From: a virus
IMG/VR virus record: IMGVR_UViG_3300028394_000134
Span: 1 to 42,080 of that record
Strand: one strand, 5' to 3'
Length of the DNA: 42,080 nucleotides
Positions 1 through 8,557 of this stretch are shown piece after piece; positions within the stretch are counted from its first letter, which is position 1, and every line of letters starts with the position of its first letter. Below the pieces are notes generated by a model, which saw nothing but the letters and a program-made list of their open reading frames with translations, did not search any database and had not been told where the DNA came from. Position numbers and translations under genes: made by a program.

Positions 1-2
1 AA

Positions 3-152
3 CCAAAACCCGTACAACGTCTGGAAATGGCCCACGCCGCAGCCACCGTAGAAGCCGCGAACCTCGGCTACTGCCAACTGTTCCATTTCAAATGCGCGGG
101 GGACCGGACCTGTGACGCATGGTTGATGGGCGGCCCAATCACGAACCTCTGA
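3..152 (+). CDS. 3' end of an unidentified gene (5' truncated)
   Basis: This frame is open from the window edge to a TGA at 150-152, giving the last 49 residues of a protein whose start lies outside the window. The visible part has a basic, alanine-rich stretch, three cysteines (YCQ, KCAG, TCDAW) and ends in GGPITNL. The two other forward frames hit stops within the first 110 bases. It sits just before the large terminase, where many phages keep the small terminase subunit, but nothing in these residues identifies it as one. I do not recognise the family. Confidence 0.4.
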   Translation, partial: PKPVQRLEMAHAAATVEAANLGYCQLFHFKCAGDRTCDAWLMGGPITNL

Positions 153-161
153 CCTTTTCCA

Positions 162-190
162 ACTTCTGTAAACACTGTAGAAGTATAAAT
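162..190 (+). promoter_or_regulatory. small hairpin with a TATAAAT box upstream of terminase
   Basis: ACTTCTGTA (162-170) can pair with TGTAGAAGT (176-184) through six Watson-Crick pairs followed by two G:T wobbles and an A:T, with a five-base loop. It runs directly into TATAAAT at 184-190, which matches a sigma-70 -10 box. No convincing TTGACA is found 16-18 bases upstream. The element could be a promoter with an operator-like palindrome for the late genes, or an untranslated-leader hairpin in front of the terminase gene. Seen: the hairpin and box. Inferred: any regulatory role. Confidence 0.3.
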
Positions 191-212
191 CCCGCCTCTA
201 CAGGAACCCCTC

Positions 213-1679
213 ATGTCATCCATCGAACTTCTCCCTGAGGAAGCCGCGAGGAAATACGCGCAGCTTCTGAATCGTGCGGTCAAGTTGACCAAGCAACAGA
301 AGGCGCATGACAGCTTCATCGACTTCGTAAAGTACGTATGGCCGGGGTTCGTGGCCGGTCGGCACCACAAGATCGTGGCCGACAAGCTTGAGCGCGTGGC
401 GAACGGAACCCTCAAGCGCCTGATTGTGAACATGCCCCCGAGGCACACGAAGTCTGAGTTTGCGAGCTTCCTGTTCCCGGCGTGGTTCATTGGCCGTATG
501 CCGACGAAGAAGATCATGCAGGCGACTCATACTGCGGATCTGTCAATCAGGTTCGGTCGCAAGGTCCGTAACCTGATGGATGGCCCGGACTACCATGAGG
601 TATTCCCAGCGGTTAAGCTTCGGGCTGACAGCAAGGCTGCGTATCGGTGGGAGACGGACGACGGCGGGGAGTACTATGCTGCGGGTGTCGGGTCGAACAT
701 TGCCGGTCGCGGTGCTGACTTGTTCATTGTCGATGATCCGCACTCCGAGCAGGACGCTCAGTCGCCCACGGCCCTTGAGGCTGCGTGGGACTGGTACATG
801 TCGGGGCCTCGCCAGCGGTTGCAGCCGGGCGGGGCGATTGTGTTGGTGATGACGAGGTGGGGCGACAAGGACATGACTGCCCGTCTGTTAAAGCAGATGG
901 CGACGGATCCCAAGGCCGATCAGTGGGAGGTGGTCGAGTTTCCGGCAATCTTGGACAGCGGCAAAGCCCTCTGGCCGGAATACTGGAAGCTGGAGGAACT
1001 GGAGAAGATACAGGCGTCCATTACCCCTTCGAAGTGGCAAGCGCAGTACATGCAGCAGCCGACCTCGGACTCGGCGGCCATCATCAAGAGGGAGTGGTGG
1101 AACATCTGGGAAAGCTCGAAAATCCCACGATTACAGTATGTTATGCAGTCTTATGATACTGCTTACTTAAAGACGAGGACTGCGGATTACACGGCGATTC
1201 AGACTTGGGGGGTGTTTTATCCGAGGGAGGATAGCCCGGCGAATGTGATCCTTCTGGATGCGAAGAAGGGTCGGTGGGAGTTTCCGGACCTGAAAAGGAT
1301 AGCCTTTGAAGAGTACAAGTATTGGGAACCTGACACGGTTTTAATCGAGGCCAAGGCTGCGGGAATGCCGTTGACGCAGGAACTTCGGCAATTGGGAATA
1401 CCGATTGTTAACTTTACGCCGAGCCGGGGGAATGACAAACATGCCCGTGTGAATGCTGTGGCTCCGTTGTTTGAGTCGGGGCTGGTGTGGAGGCCGGACG
1501 CTTCGTGGGCGGAGGAGGTTGTTGAGGAAATCGCGGCCTTTCCGTTCGCGGAACATGATGATATGGTTGACTGTGCCACGCAGGCGTTGATGCGTTTCCG
1601 GCAGGGCGGGTTTATCGCTCATCCTGAAGACTACCAGATGGACGACCGTCCACGGACCACGAACAGGGTTTACTACTAA
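213..1679 (+). CDS. terL: terminase large subunit
   Basis: This is the ATP-driven DNA-packaging motor and nuclease that loads the genome through the portal. The 488 residues have the two-domain plan of the family. The ATPase half carries a P-loop variant MPPRHTKS at residues 74-81, a Walker B strand DLFIVDD at 169-175 and the coupling-type motif LVMTRWGDKD at 211-220. The RNase H-like nuclease half has the expected acidic residues: D315 in SYDTAY, E379 in VLIEAK and the D449/D450/D453 cluster in EHDDMVDCA. Length is normal. The ATG at 213 follows an AGGAA-type ribosome site at 203-206. The stop overlaps the portal start by one base (TAATG), indicating translational coupling. The motor is of the general T4/P22 kind; the exact packaging mode (headful or cohesive) cannot be read from the protein. 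Confidence 0.95.
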   Translation: MSSIELLPEEAARKYAQLLNRAVKLTKQQKAHDSFIDFVKYVWPGFVAGRHHKIVADKLERVANGTLKRLIVNMPPRHTKSEFASFLFPAWFIGRMPTKKIMQATHTADLSIRFGRKVRNLMDGPDYHEVFPAVKLRADSKAAYRWETDDGGEYYAAGVGSNIAGRGADLFIVDDPHSEQDAQSPTALEAAWDWYMSGPRQRLQPGGAIVLVMTRWGDKDMTARLLKQMATDPKADQWEVVEFPAILDSGKALWPEYWKLEELEKIQASITPSKWQAQYMQQPTSDSAAIIKREWWNIWESSKIPRLQYVMQSYDTAYLKTRTADYTAIQTWGVFYPREDSPANVILLDAKKGRWEFPDLKRIAFEEYKYWEPDTVLIEAKAAGMPLTQELRQLGIPIVNFTPSRGNDKHARVNAVAPLFESGLVWRPDASWAEEVVEEIAAFPFAEHDDMVDCATQALMRFRQGGFIAHPEDYQMDDRPRTTNRVYY

Positions 1680-4144
1680 TGGCCGCACCTTACTCTGGAA
1701 TTGCGCAGGCCCTTCCGAACAACCCGATGGCGATGGACGGTGGTCCGGGGATGGAGGTCGATATCCCCGATGACGATCTTCCGGAAGCGGGCGGCGACGT
1801 AACCATTGAGCCTGACGAGGATGGCGGGGCCACGGTGATCTTTGGCCGGGACATCGAGTCGTTGGATGTATCGTCTATTGGGTTTGGCGACAATCTCGCT
1901 ACTGTTTTGGAAGACACTGATCTGGCGAAGATCAGTCAGGACCTTTGCGGGTTGATTGAGGATGATAACAGCGGTCGTGCGGATTGGGAGAAGGCGTATG
2001 AGGAGGGGCTTACGTTGCTTGGCCTCATCTATGAGGAGCGCACGGAGCCGTTTAATGGTTCTACTGGTGTCGTGCATCCTCTTCTCAACGAGGCGGTAAC
2101 GCAGTTTCAGGCTCAGGCTTACAAGGAAATGTTGCCTGCGAGCGGTCCTGTTCGGACGCAGATTGCTGGGAACGCCACTCCGGAGAAGGAGGCGCAGGCC
2201 CAGCGCGTGAAGGACTACATGAACTACCAGATTACGGTCGAGATGGAGGAGTATGATCCCGACTACGACCAGATGCTGTATTACCTTGGCTATGGTGGAT
2301 CGACCTTCAAGAAGGTCTACTACGACGGGGACTTGCAGCGGGCGGTATCGCCTTATGTGTTGCCGAAGGATTTGATTGTACCGTATTCGGCGCGGGATTT
2401 GATGACGGCGGAGCGTGTGACGCATGTGTTGAGGGTGTCGGAGAACAACCTTCGCAAGCAACAGGTCAGCGGGTTTTATAGGGATTTGGACATGTCGCCC
2501 CCTGCGGAGCCGATGCGTGACCAGATCGAGGAAAAGACGGACAAGATTACGGGCGTGGAGCCCTCGGGGGATACCGAGGAGTACACCCTGTACGAGTGCC
2601 ACTGCTCCCTTGATATTCCCGGCTACGAGGACAAGGATGAGGACGGCGAGCCGACCGGGGTCCAGTTGCCGTATATTGTAACAATCGACTCATCGAGCGG
2701 CGACATTCTGGCGATTCGTCGTAACTTTAGTGAGAACGATCCGAAGCGGCGCAAGCGCCAGTATTTTGTACACTACAAGTTCATGCCCGGACTTGGGTTC
2801 TATGGGTTTGGGCTGGTGCATTTGCTGGGGAATTTAGCGAGATCATCGACCTCGGTCCTCCGACAGTTGATTGATGCGGGGACCTTGGTGAACATTCCCG
2901 CTGGCTTCAAGGCCAAGGGGATGCGCATTCAGGATGCGGAAAGCCCGATTCAGCCCGGCGAGTGGCGGGATGTGGACGCTCCCGGTGGGGCGCTTCGCGA
3001 TAACCTCATGCCGCTTCCGTACAAGGAGCCAAGCGCGACCCTTATGCAACTGTTAGGGTTTTGCGTGACAGCCGCCGAGAAGTTCATTGGGTCGGCGGAC
3101 CTTGGAATGACAGACTCCAATCAGGAAATGCCGGTTGGTACGACCATCGCATTGCTTGAGAGAGGAAGCCGCGTTCTGAGCGCCGTGCATAAGCGCCTGC
3201 ATTACGCGCAGAAGCAGGAATTAAAACTTCTTGCTCAGGTGTTTGCGGAGTATATGCCTCAGGAGTACCCGTACACGGTTGAGAATGCGCAGCCGAACAT
3301 CATGCAGCAAGACTTCGATCAGAAGGTCGATGTCATTCCTGTCAGCGATCCCAACATCTTCTCGATGACGCAGCGGATTGCCTTGGCGCAGCAACAGCTT
3401 GAGCTATCAAAGGCTGCACCGCAACTCCATAATACGTATGAGGCGTATCATCGGATGTACTCGGCGTTGGGTGTGAGGGATATCAACTTGATCCTCCCAC
3501 CACCGCCCAAGCCACAGCCTGAGGGACCGGCGATTGAGAACGCTCGGGCCATGACGGTGCCGAATGGTGCGATTCCGTTGAAGGCGTTTCCGGAGCAGGA
3601 TCATCTGGCGCACATTGATGCGCATGTGGCGTTCATCAAGACGCCGCTTATCCAGAACTCGCCTCAGGTGTACGGGATTTTGCTGGCTCATGTGTTTGAG
3701 CATGTGTCCTTTGCTGCGATGAAGCAGGTCGAGATCGCCTTGAAGGAGCTGACGCAGCCTCAGATGGATCCCCGTAGCGGGCAGATGATGCAGCCTAACC
3801 CGCCTCCGCCCGAGATGATCCAGTCGAATGCTGCAAAGCTTGAGGCTGCGATGGTCAATCAGATCATGGCTGCGATTGCTCCGCCGCCCCCGGACGCTGC
3901 GACCAATCCTCTGCTTCAGATCCAGAATAGGGACTTGGACATCAAGCAGAAGGCGCTTGAGTTGAAGATGGATGAGGCTGCGCACAAGCTTGATCTTGAG
4001 GATCGCCGTCTTCAGGTGAAGGAGGAGACGGACGCCGAGCGTCGCCAGTCCAATGAGGACATTGCGCAGCTTCGTGCTAATGTATCCATCGAGCGAGCCA
4101 ATCTTGCGAATAGGGCTGCTGCTGCGAGGAAGGGTCAGCAATGA
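1679..4144 (+). CDS. portal protein (P22-like, long form)
   Basis: The portal is the dodecameric ring at the capsid vertex through which DNA is packaged and ejected. This 821-residue protein starts one base before the end of the terminase stop codon. Its length and position fit the long podoviral portals. Recognisable conserved text includes FNGSTGVVHPLLNEAV near residue 120 and EMPVGTTIALLERG near residue 490, both typical of portals in uncultured podoviruses. An acidic N-terminus (about residues 20-65) precedes the core. The C-terminus from about residue 735 is strongly charged and heptad-like (IKQKALELKMDEAAHKLDLE), predicting a long helical barrel or coiled coil, as in P22 gp1. The stop overlaps the next start (ATGA). 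Family assignment rests on remembered conservation and context; the portal role is secure, exact subfamily is not. Confidence 0.88.
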   Translation: MAAPYSGIAQALPNNPMAMDGGPGMEVDIPDDDLPEAGGDVTIEPDEDGGATVIFGRDIESLDVSSIGFGDNLATVLEDTDLAKISQDLCGLIEDDNSGRADWEKAYEEGLTLLGLIYEERTEPFNGSTGVVHPLLNEAVTQFQAQAYKEMLPASGPVRTQIAGNATPEKEAQAQRVKDYMNYQITVEMEEYDPDYDQMLYYLGYGGSTFKKVYYDGDLQRAVSPYVLPKDLIVPYSARDLMTAERVTHVLRVSENNLRKQQVSGFYRDLDMSPPAEPMRDQIEEKTDKITGVEPSGDTEEYTLYECHCSLDIPGYEDKDEDGEPTGVQLPYIVTIDSSSGDILAIRRNFSENDPKRRKRQYFVHYKFMPGLGFYGFGLVHLLGNLARSSTSVLRQLIDAGTLVNIPAGFKAKGMRIQDAESPIQPGEWRDVDAPGGALRDNLMPLPYKEPSATLMQLLGFCVTAAEKFIGSADLGMTDSNQEMPVGTTIALLERGSRVLSAVHKRLHYAQKQELKLLAQVFAEYMPQEYPYTVENAQPNIMQQDFDQKVDVIPVSDPNIFSMTQRIALAQQQLELSKAAPQLHNTYEAYHRMYSALGVRDINLILPPPPKPQPEGPAIENARAMTVPNGAIPLKAFPEQDHLAHIDAHVAFIKTPLIQNSPQVYGILLAHVFEHVSFAAMKQVEIALKELTQPQMDPRSGQMMQPNPPPPEMIQSNAAKLEAAMVNQIMAAIAPPPPDAATNPLLQIQNRDLDIKQKALELKMDEAAHKLDLEDRRLQVKEETDAERRQSNEDIAQLRANVSIERANLANRAAAARKGQQ

Positions 4145-7100
4145 ACAAGAAGTTTGGCCTCTTGAGCCTTTCGGATCGCGTCCGCGCAGCGGGCCGTGGT
4201 CGGGATACCGTGCTGGCGCATATCACGCCAGAGGAGGCCGCTTTCCTAAAAGCGCGTGGCGGGCGGGGGACTATCAATCCGAAGACCGGGCTTATTGAAC
4301 TGGAAGAGGATGGTTTCTCTGGCGGCTTCACTGACACCTTTACTGGTTTCTCTGGCGGCTTCACTGACACCTTTACTGGTTTCTCTGGCGGCTTCACTGA
4401 CACCTTTACTGGTTTCTCTGGCGGCTTCACTGACACCTTTACCGGCTTAAATGACACCTTTAACTCCGCTTTTGTTGACTTTACAGGAGCCAATAATTCT
4501 GCATTTGACACCTTTACTGGTTTCTCTGGCGGCTTCACTGACACCTTTACTGGTTTCTCTGGCGGCTTCACTGACACCTTTGTAGACACCTATGTAGACC
4601 CCAACGTTAATACCTTTGTAGACACCTATGTAGACCCCAACGTTAACACCTTTGTAGACACCTATGTAGACACCTATGTAGACCCCAACGTTAACACCTT
4701 TGTAGACACCTTTGTAGAACCTTTCGTAGACCCCAACGTTAACACCTTTGTAGACACCTTTGTCGAACCTTACGTTGACACTTTTGTCGAACCTTACGTT
4801 GACACTTTTGTCGAACCTTACGTTGACACTTTTGTCGAACCTTACGTTGACCCCTACCAAGTTTTAAACGACTTCGTTGACCCCTTTGCAGGGTTCGACG
4901 GTTTAAAGGAAGATGACGTTACCGGCCCTGAAATCGACCCAAAAACGGATATTACCGAGACCGATGATGAGTTGAAGCCTGATGTTGAAGTACCGACAAC
5001 TACTACACCAGATGATGCTACCCTCAAGAGTTATCCCGGAGTTCTCCCAGACGGCACTCGTAAGGGTGAGCCGGGGTACAATGAGAAGGTTCTTCAACTC
5101 ATTGAGGACGTTAAGAATGGAATTTCTCCCGGTCGGAATATCTATGGTCCGGGCGTTCTCCCAGACGGCACCCGCAGGGGTGATCCGGGATACGCTGAAA
5201 AGTTGCAGGCTCTTGTGGATGGTGTGAACGCCGGAACTATCTCTGTTGTGGCTAACAGCACTTTCAACCCTGATCTCTATAAGAAGACGAAAGACGCTGT
5301 TGACCTGACGGGCGGTACGACAACGGGTAATGTTCTAACGGGAGGTACGGCAACCGGCGATGTTCTGACAGATGGTACGGCAACCGGCGATGTTCTAACG
5401 GGAGGTACGACAACCGGCGATGTTCTGACGGATGGTACGACAACGGGTAATGTTCTGACGGATGGTACGACAACATTCTCATACACGGATCCGACGGCGA
5501 GCTACCGTTATGACATACTTGGCAACTTAAGCCCGGACGCCTTCTATCGTTCGCAGTTCTCCCCTCAGTTTGCCAACGAGATTTACTCGAACGTCAATCC
5601 CAACTTCTCGATAGACGAGCAGGGGAATCCGGTAGATGCGAACGCGCCTACGACGGGCGACGTTACGACCGCGCCGTTGGCTGGCGACTTTGTGGATGCG
5701 CAAGGGAACCTCATCACGGATACCGTGGGTAGGTTGAAGCCCGGCGTTGATCTGTCAATGTATGCCGAGCCCTCTGACGGCAAGGAAAGCAATTTTTCGG
5801 CGCTGTACGACAATGCCCCAACCCCAACCCCTCGCCCAACTCAATCCGAGTTGGATGCTTACAATAAGCCCGGCCTAGCAGCAGCCATATCCATAGCAAA
5901 CGACTTATCTTCTAAAACTCTGAGGGGCGAGGATGTTCAACTTCGTCCATCCCTTGATCTTTCGGCGGAAGAGCGAAAGGCCGCAATCCAGACCATTGCC
6001 TCTGAGATCGACTATCGTTCAAAACTGAGCAACCCTGATTTAATTCAGGAAGCTTTGGGCGTCTCTGGGGTTATCCGCAATCGTCTGGAAAACGGCGAGT
6101 GGGGTGACAACCTTGTTGATGTCGTCAAATCCCCATATCAGTTCTCGGGGTGGAATGCGAATGCCCGTGGGGATCCCAATAGAGATCCAACCCTAGTCCC
6201 CACAGACAGTGCGAAGTATAGGGCCGCCGAGATCGCCTATGACCAGACTTTTGGCAAGGGGGTTGATGTTACGGGTGGTGCTTTGAACTTTTATGCACTT
6301 CGCAGCATGAAAAGTGGAGAGCCTCCAAGCTGGGCGGATGGCAAGGATGCCGTGACGGTTGGTCCTACAACTTTTGTCTACGGTATTGATCCGGGTGGAA
6401 GCAACCGAAACGTAGCTTCGACGGGTCAGCTTCCTCCGGGGGTGTCTTCCTACAATCAAATAACTCCCCCTGCTGACATCCCAATAAAGGGTACTGGTAC
6501 TTCAACTGATCCAATAAGGGGTTTGGATTACACCACTAGTCCGTCAACAATAGACAAAGCTGTCAACGCCATCCCCGGAGCTGCGGTTGACCTCGGCCTT
6601 GGAGCGATGATCCCGTTGTACGGCGCGGGGATCCTCGCTGGTAAGGTCATTGGTTGGGCGACCGGAAGTGACTTCCAGTCTCCGGGATCTAGAATTGCGG
6701 AGGGCGTGTTTGGTGGTCCGGGAAGTTTTGGCAACGCTCCGGCGAGTGCGGTCACGAAGGATTACACTCGTCCTGCGGAAGCTCCGGCTGAGATTTCTCG
6801 TCTTTCCCAGACAGCCGGTGGAACTCCCATCATCTCTGAGCCCGCCACTGGTCCGATCCAGTATCCTCCCGCCACGATTGGTGAGGGCGTAACAACTCAG
6901 AGTGCAGTTCCTCCGGGAGCCACTTCTTTCGGGCAGAACTTCAACGCCTCTACTCTTCCGGGAGCCACTTCTTTCGGGCAGAATATCCGCACCAACTTCA
7001 CGGGCGGTATGTCCTATACCCCTGAAGAGGGTGCTGTCGCTCGTTCTGTCACAGGGGATCAGACAACAGGGGGTGTTGTCCCGAAGGAGTATCAGGCTCC

Positions 7101-7833
7101 ATTCACGGCTCCTGATAGGGCTTACATTCTTCCCGAGGAACTGGCGTTTGCTGGAAAACCTGAAACACCATCTCTGTTGGATTATCAGCCGCCCGGTCAA
7201 AGCTACGAGCTTCCCGATTACGTGGCGCGAATGGGGGAGCCGCAGCCCTACAGCCCCCCGTTCCAGCCCATCAACAAGCAGTATGCTCTTCCCGAGGAAC
7301 TGGCGAACCTCGGCAGGCCTGCAACTTCGTCCCCGTTGGATTATGCCAACCCCTCTACCAAGTACGTTCTCCCGCCTTCAGCGGGTGGCGTTAGTCCTCC
7401 CGGACTAACAAGATCCCCCGATGTTTCGTCGGCTCGCTCCATGATATCTTCTACGGGATCTGGTTTCACCGGGTCCTCGATTGATGGTACGCTGTCACGT
7501 AGCGGTGGAATTTCCAGTCTCGGAGGTGGTGGTGGCGGCGGAACCAACGTCTCTGTTGGTGGCGGCGGTGGCGGTGGCGGCGGGGCTGCAAGGCCCACTA
7601 CCACTTCTGGCTCACTCGGATCTGTTGCTGCGCGAAACTTTGATTTTCAAGGAATTGCTGGCGCAAATCGTCAGTTTAAATCTCCTGTTGTGGGAAGTGG
7701 TCGCACGGTTGACTTTGGTACGCCCTCGCGACAGCTTGCGTATGATCTGAACTTGCCCGCCATCCAGCAGGCTGCAATGAACCCGAACAGCTACAGAGGC
7801 TATCTGTCGCAATACAAACAACTCTTCGGCTAA
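4141..7833 (+). CDS. large repeat-rich virion-type protein with SleB-like cell-wall hydrolase domain
   Basis: This 1230-residue protein overlaps the portal stop (ATGA). Order of parts: residues 10-57, a module (RAAGRGRDTVLAHITPEEA...INPKTGL) also present in the 531-residue protein at 25242; 58-240, tandem repeats of FSGGFTDTFTG, then VDTYVDPNVNTF, then VEPYVDTF; 300-360, two copies of a GVLPDGTRxGxPGY unit; 391-445, ten-residue repeats GGTTTGNVLT; about 605-755, a domain that fits the SleB/Hydrolase_2 fold; then Pro/Ala/Gly-rich C-terminal repeats (LPEELAxxGxP) and poly-glycine at about 1130-1150. In the hydrolase part E622 (TIASEID) is in the position of the catalytic glutamate, followed by VIRNRLENGEWG, QFSGWN (667-672), NFYAL (716-720) and PSW (729-731), all hallmarks of SleB-like lytic enzymes. 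It probably acts on peptidoglycan as a virion component, but a structural role is inferred from context only. Confidence 0.75.
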   Translation: MNKKFGLLSLSDRVRAAGRGRDTVLAHITPEEAAFLKARGGRGTINPKTGLIELEEDGFSGGFTDTFTGFSGGFTDTFTGFSGGFTDTFTGFSGGFTDTFTGLNDTFNSAFVDFTGANNSAFDTFTGFSGGFTDTFTGFSGGFTDTFVDTYVDPNVNTFVDTYVDPNVNTFVDTYVDTYVDPNVNTFVDTFVEPFVDPNVNTFVDTFVEPYVDTFVEPYVDTFVEPYVDTFVEPYVDPYQVLNDFVDPFAGFDGLKEDDVTGPEIDPKTDITETDDELKPDVEVPTTTTPDDATLKSYPGVLPDGTRKGEPGYNEKVLQLIEDVKNGISPGRNIYGPGVLPDGTRRGDPGYAEKLQALVDGVNAGTISVVANSTFNPDLYKKTKDAVDLTGGTTTGNVLTGGTATGDVLTDGTATGDVLTGGTTTGDVLTDGTTTGNVLTDGTTTFSYTDPTASYRYDILGNLSPDAFYRSQFSPQFANEIYSNVNPNFSIDEQGNPVDANAPTTGDVTTAPLAGDFVDAQGNLITDTVGRLKPGVDLSMYAEPSDGKESNFSALYDNAPTPTPRPTQSELDAYNKPGLAAAISIANDLSSKTLRGEDVQLRPSLDLSAEERKAAIQTIASEIDYRSKLSNPDLIQEALGVSGVIRNRLENGEWGDNLVDVVKSPYQFSGWNANARGDPNRDPTLVPTDSAKYRAAEIAYDQTFGKGVDVTGGALNFYALRSMKSGEPPSWADGKDAVTVGPTTFVYGIDPGGSNRNVASTGQLPPGVSSYNQITPPADIPIKGTGTSTDPIRGLDYTTSPSTIDKAVNAIPGAAVDLGLGAMIPLYGAGILAGKVIGWATGSDFQSPGSRIAEGVFGGPGSFGNAPASAVTKDYTRPAEAPAEISRLSQTAGGTPIISEPATGPIQYPPATIGEGVTTQSAVPPGATSFGQNFNASTLPGATSFGQNIRTNFTGGMSYTPEEGAVARSVTGDQTTGGVVPKEYQAPFTAPDRAYILPEELAFAGKPETPSLLDYQPPGQSYELPDYVARMGEPQPYSPPFQPINKQYALPEELANLGRPATSSPLDYANPSTKYVLPPSAGGVSPPGLTRSPDVSSARSMISSTGSGFTGSSIDGTLSRSGGISSLGGGGGGGTNVSVGGGGGGGGGAARPTTTSGSLGSVAARNFDFQGIAGANRQFKSPVVGSGRTVDFGTPSRQLAYDLNLPAIQQAAMNPNSYRGYLSQYKQLFG
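4312..4857 (+). repeat. three adjoining families of in-frame tandem repeats
   Basis: A 33-base unit (GGTTTCTCTGGCGGCTTCAC... encoding GFSGGFTDTFT) occurs at 4312, 4345, 4378 and 4411, and again at 4519 and 4552 after a 75-base spacer of partly related sequence. Copies are nearly identical in DNA. It is followed by a 36-base unit encoding VDTYVDPNVNTF (4582-4617, 4618-4653, 4666-4701 and a longer variant to 4749). Last come 24-base units encoding VEPYVDTF (4762, 4786, 4810, and a final variant at 4834-4857). All units keep the reading frame. The near identity at silent positions indicates recent expansion by slippage or unequal recombination. Confidence 0.95.
5311..5475 (+). repeat. 30-base in-frame tandem repeat
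   Basis: A 30-base unit beginning GGCGGTACGACAACGGGTAA is repeated at 5311, 5341, 5371, 5401 and 5431, with a partial sixth copy from 5461. It encodes GGTTTGNVLT-type decapeptides with D/G and A/T substitutions. Copies differ at only a few positions. The repeat lies in the linker before the hydrolase domain of the 1230-residue protein and probably forms a flexible or beta-rich spacer. Confidence 0.95.
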
Positions 7834-7844
7834 GGAGAATACCA

Positions 7845-8072
7845 ATGGCAAACCTCACCCGTGCAATCAGCACTGCTAAGTATGGTCAAGCGGCTTCCCC
7901 CCGTGCGAAGCAGCAGGACGTTTCCATCGAGATGAATCAGGACATCGTTCGTCAGGGCATTGTTCCGAGGACCTATGCTGAAGGCATGTCGATCCCTGCC
8001 GCCCCGAAGGGTGAACAGACTGCCCGTGGCTTTGGGGCGATGCTTCGTCCCCAGAAGTACACTGTCAGCTAA
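7845..8072 (+). CDS. conserved small phage protein, function unknown
   Basis: A 75-residue protein with a strong ribosome site (AAGGAG at 7833-7838) seven bases before the ATG. It is neutral to basic, has no membrane segment, and ends in a motif (ARGFGAMLRPQKYTV) that I recall as recurrent in uncultured podovirus genomes. It follows the large repeat protein with 11 bases between and is probably co-transcribed with it. The function is unknown; the position next to portal and head genes suggests a minor virion or assembly protein. Confidence 0.7.
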   Translation: MANLTRAISTAKYGQAASPRAKQQDVSIEMNQDIVRQGIVPRTYAEGMSIPAAPKGEQTARGFGAMLRPQKYTVS

Positions 8073-8083
8073 GGTGATCTGTC

Positions 8084-8557
8084 ATGTCCACAACGGAAGA
8101 GAAACAGGAAAAGTTTGCCATTGAGATGGCGGCGAGCGCCAGCAAAGGCGCTCTTGTTGAAAAGATTACCTTTGCGGGTATTCCAATTCTGTTCTCTTGC
8201 GTTGTGTACCTGATGAGCGCGCTTTCTTCGGCGAATAGCGAAATTATCCAACTGAAGTCCAAGATCGCCGTGGTCGTGAACGCTGATAACAAGGCAATCC
8301 CTCCGCAGGGGACGACCATTGATATGGCTCAGATCCGGGAACATCTATCTGACCAGATTGCCAAGGTCGAAAAGGAAAGCGCCTTGGCCCGTGCCGCCAT
8401 GACCTTGGACCGTGAGCGGTCGATGTCGGCGGTTGAGAAGTCTCGCCTCGACATGGCGGCAGACGCCGCGCAAGCTAGATCCGCCATACGTTTCGACATG
8501 ATGAAGTTGGTGGCGGAACTCGATAAGCGAATCACCCTCATCGAGAAGGGGAAGTGA
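8084..8557 (+). CDS. single-pass membrane protein with coiled coil
   Basis: The 157 residues begin with a short charged N-terminus, then one hydrophobic segment at about 27-46 (ITFAGIPILFSCVVYLMSAL). A long charged helical region follows with coiled-coil character (DQIAKVEKESALARAAMTLD, then VEKSRLDMAADA). That is the plan of an inner-membrane protein with a long periplasmic or cytoplasmic helix. It opens a cluster with a secreted protein, a holin and an endolysin, so an i-spanin-like or lysis-related role is possible. The partner lipoprotein expected for a spanin pair was not found, so I leave the function open. Confidence 0.7.
   Translation: MSTTEEKQEKFAIEMAASASKGALVEKITFAGIPILFSCVVYLMSALSSANSEIIQLKSKIAVVVNADNKAIPPQGTTIDMAQIREHLSDQIAKVEKESALARAAMTLDRERSMSAVEKSRLDMAADAAQARSAIRFDMMKLVAELDKRITLIEKGK

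Noticed and set aside
1676-2602. 308-residue minus-strand frame (and a similar 299-residue one at 13595-14494)
   Set aside because: Both lie antisense to the portal and capsid genes, are rich in Arg/His/Val with no motif, and are explained by codon bias of the sense genes.
4312-4581. CRISPR-like array of 33-base repeats
   Set aside because: The copies are directly adjacent, have no variable spacers, and keep one reading frame within a large coding region.
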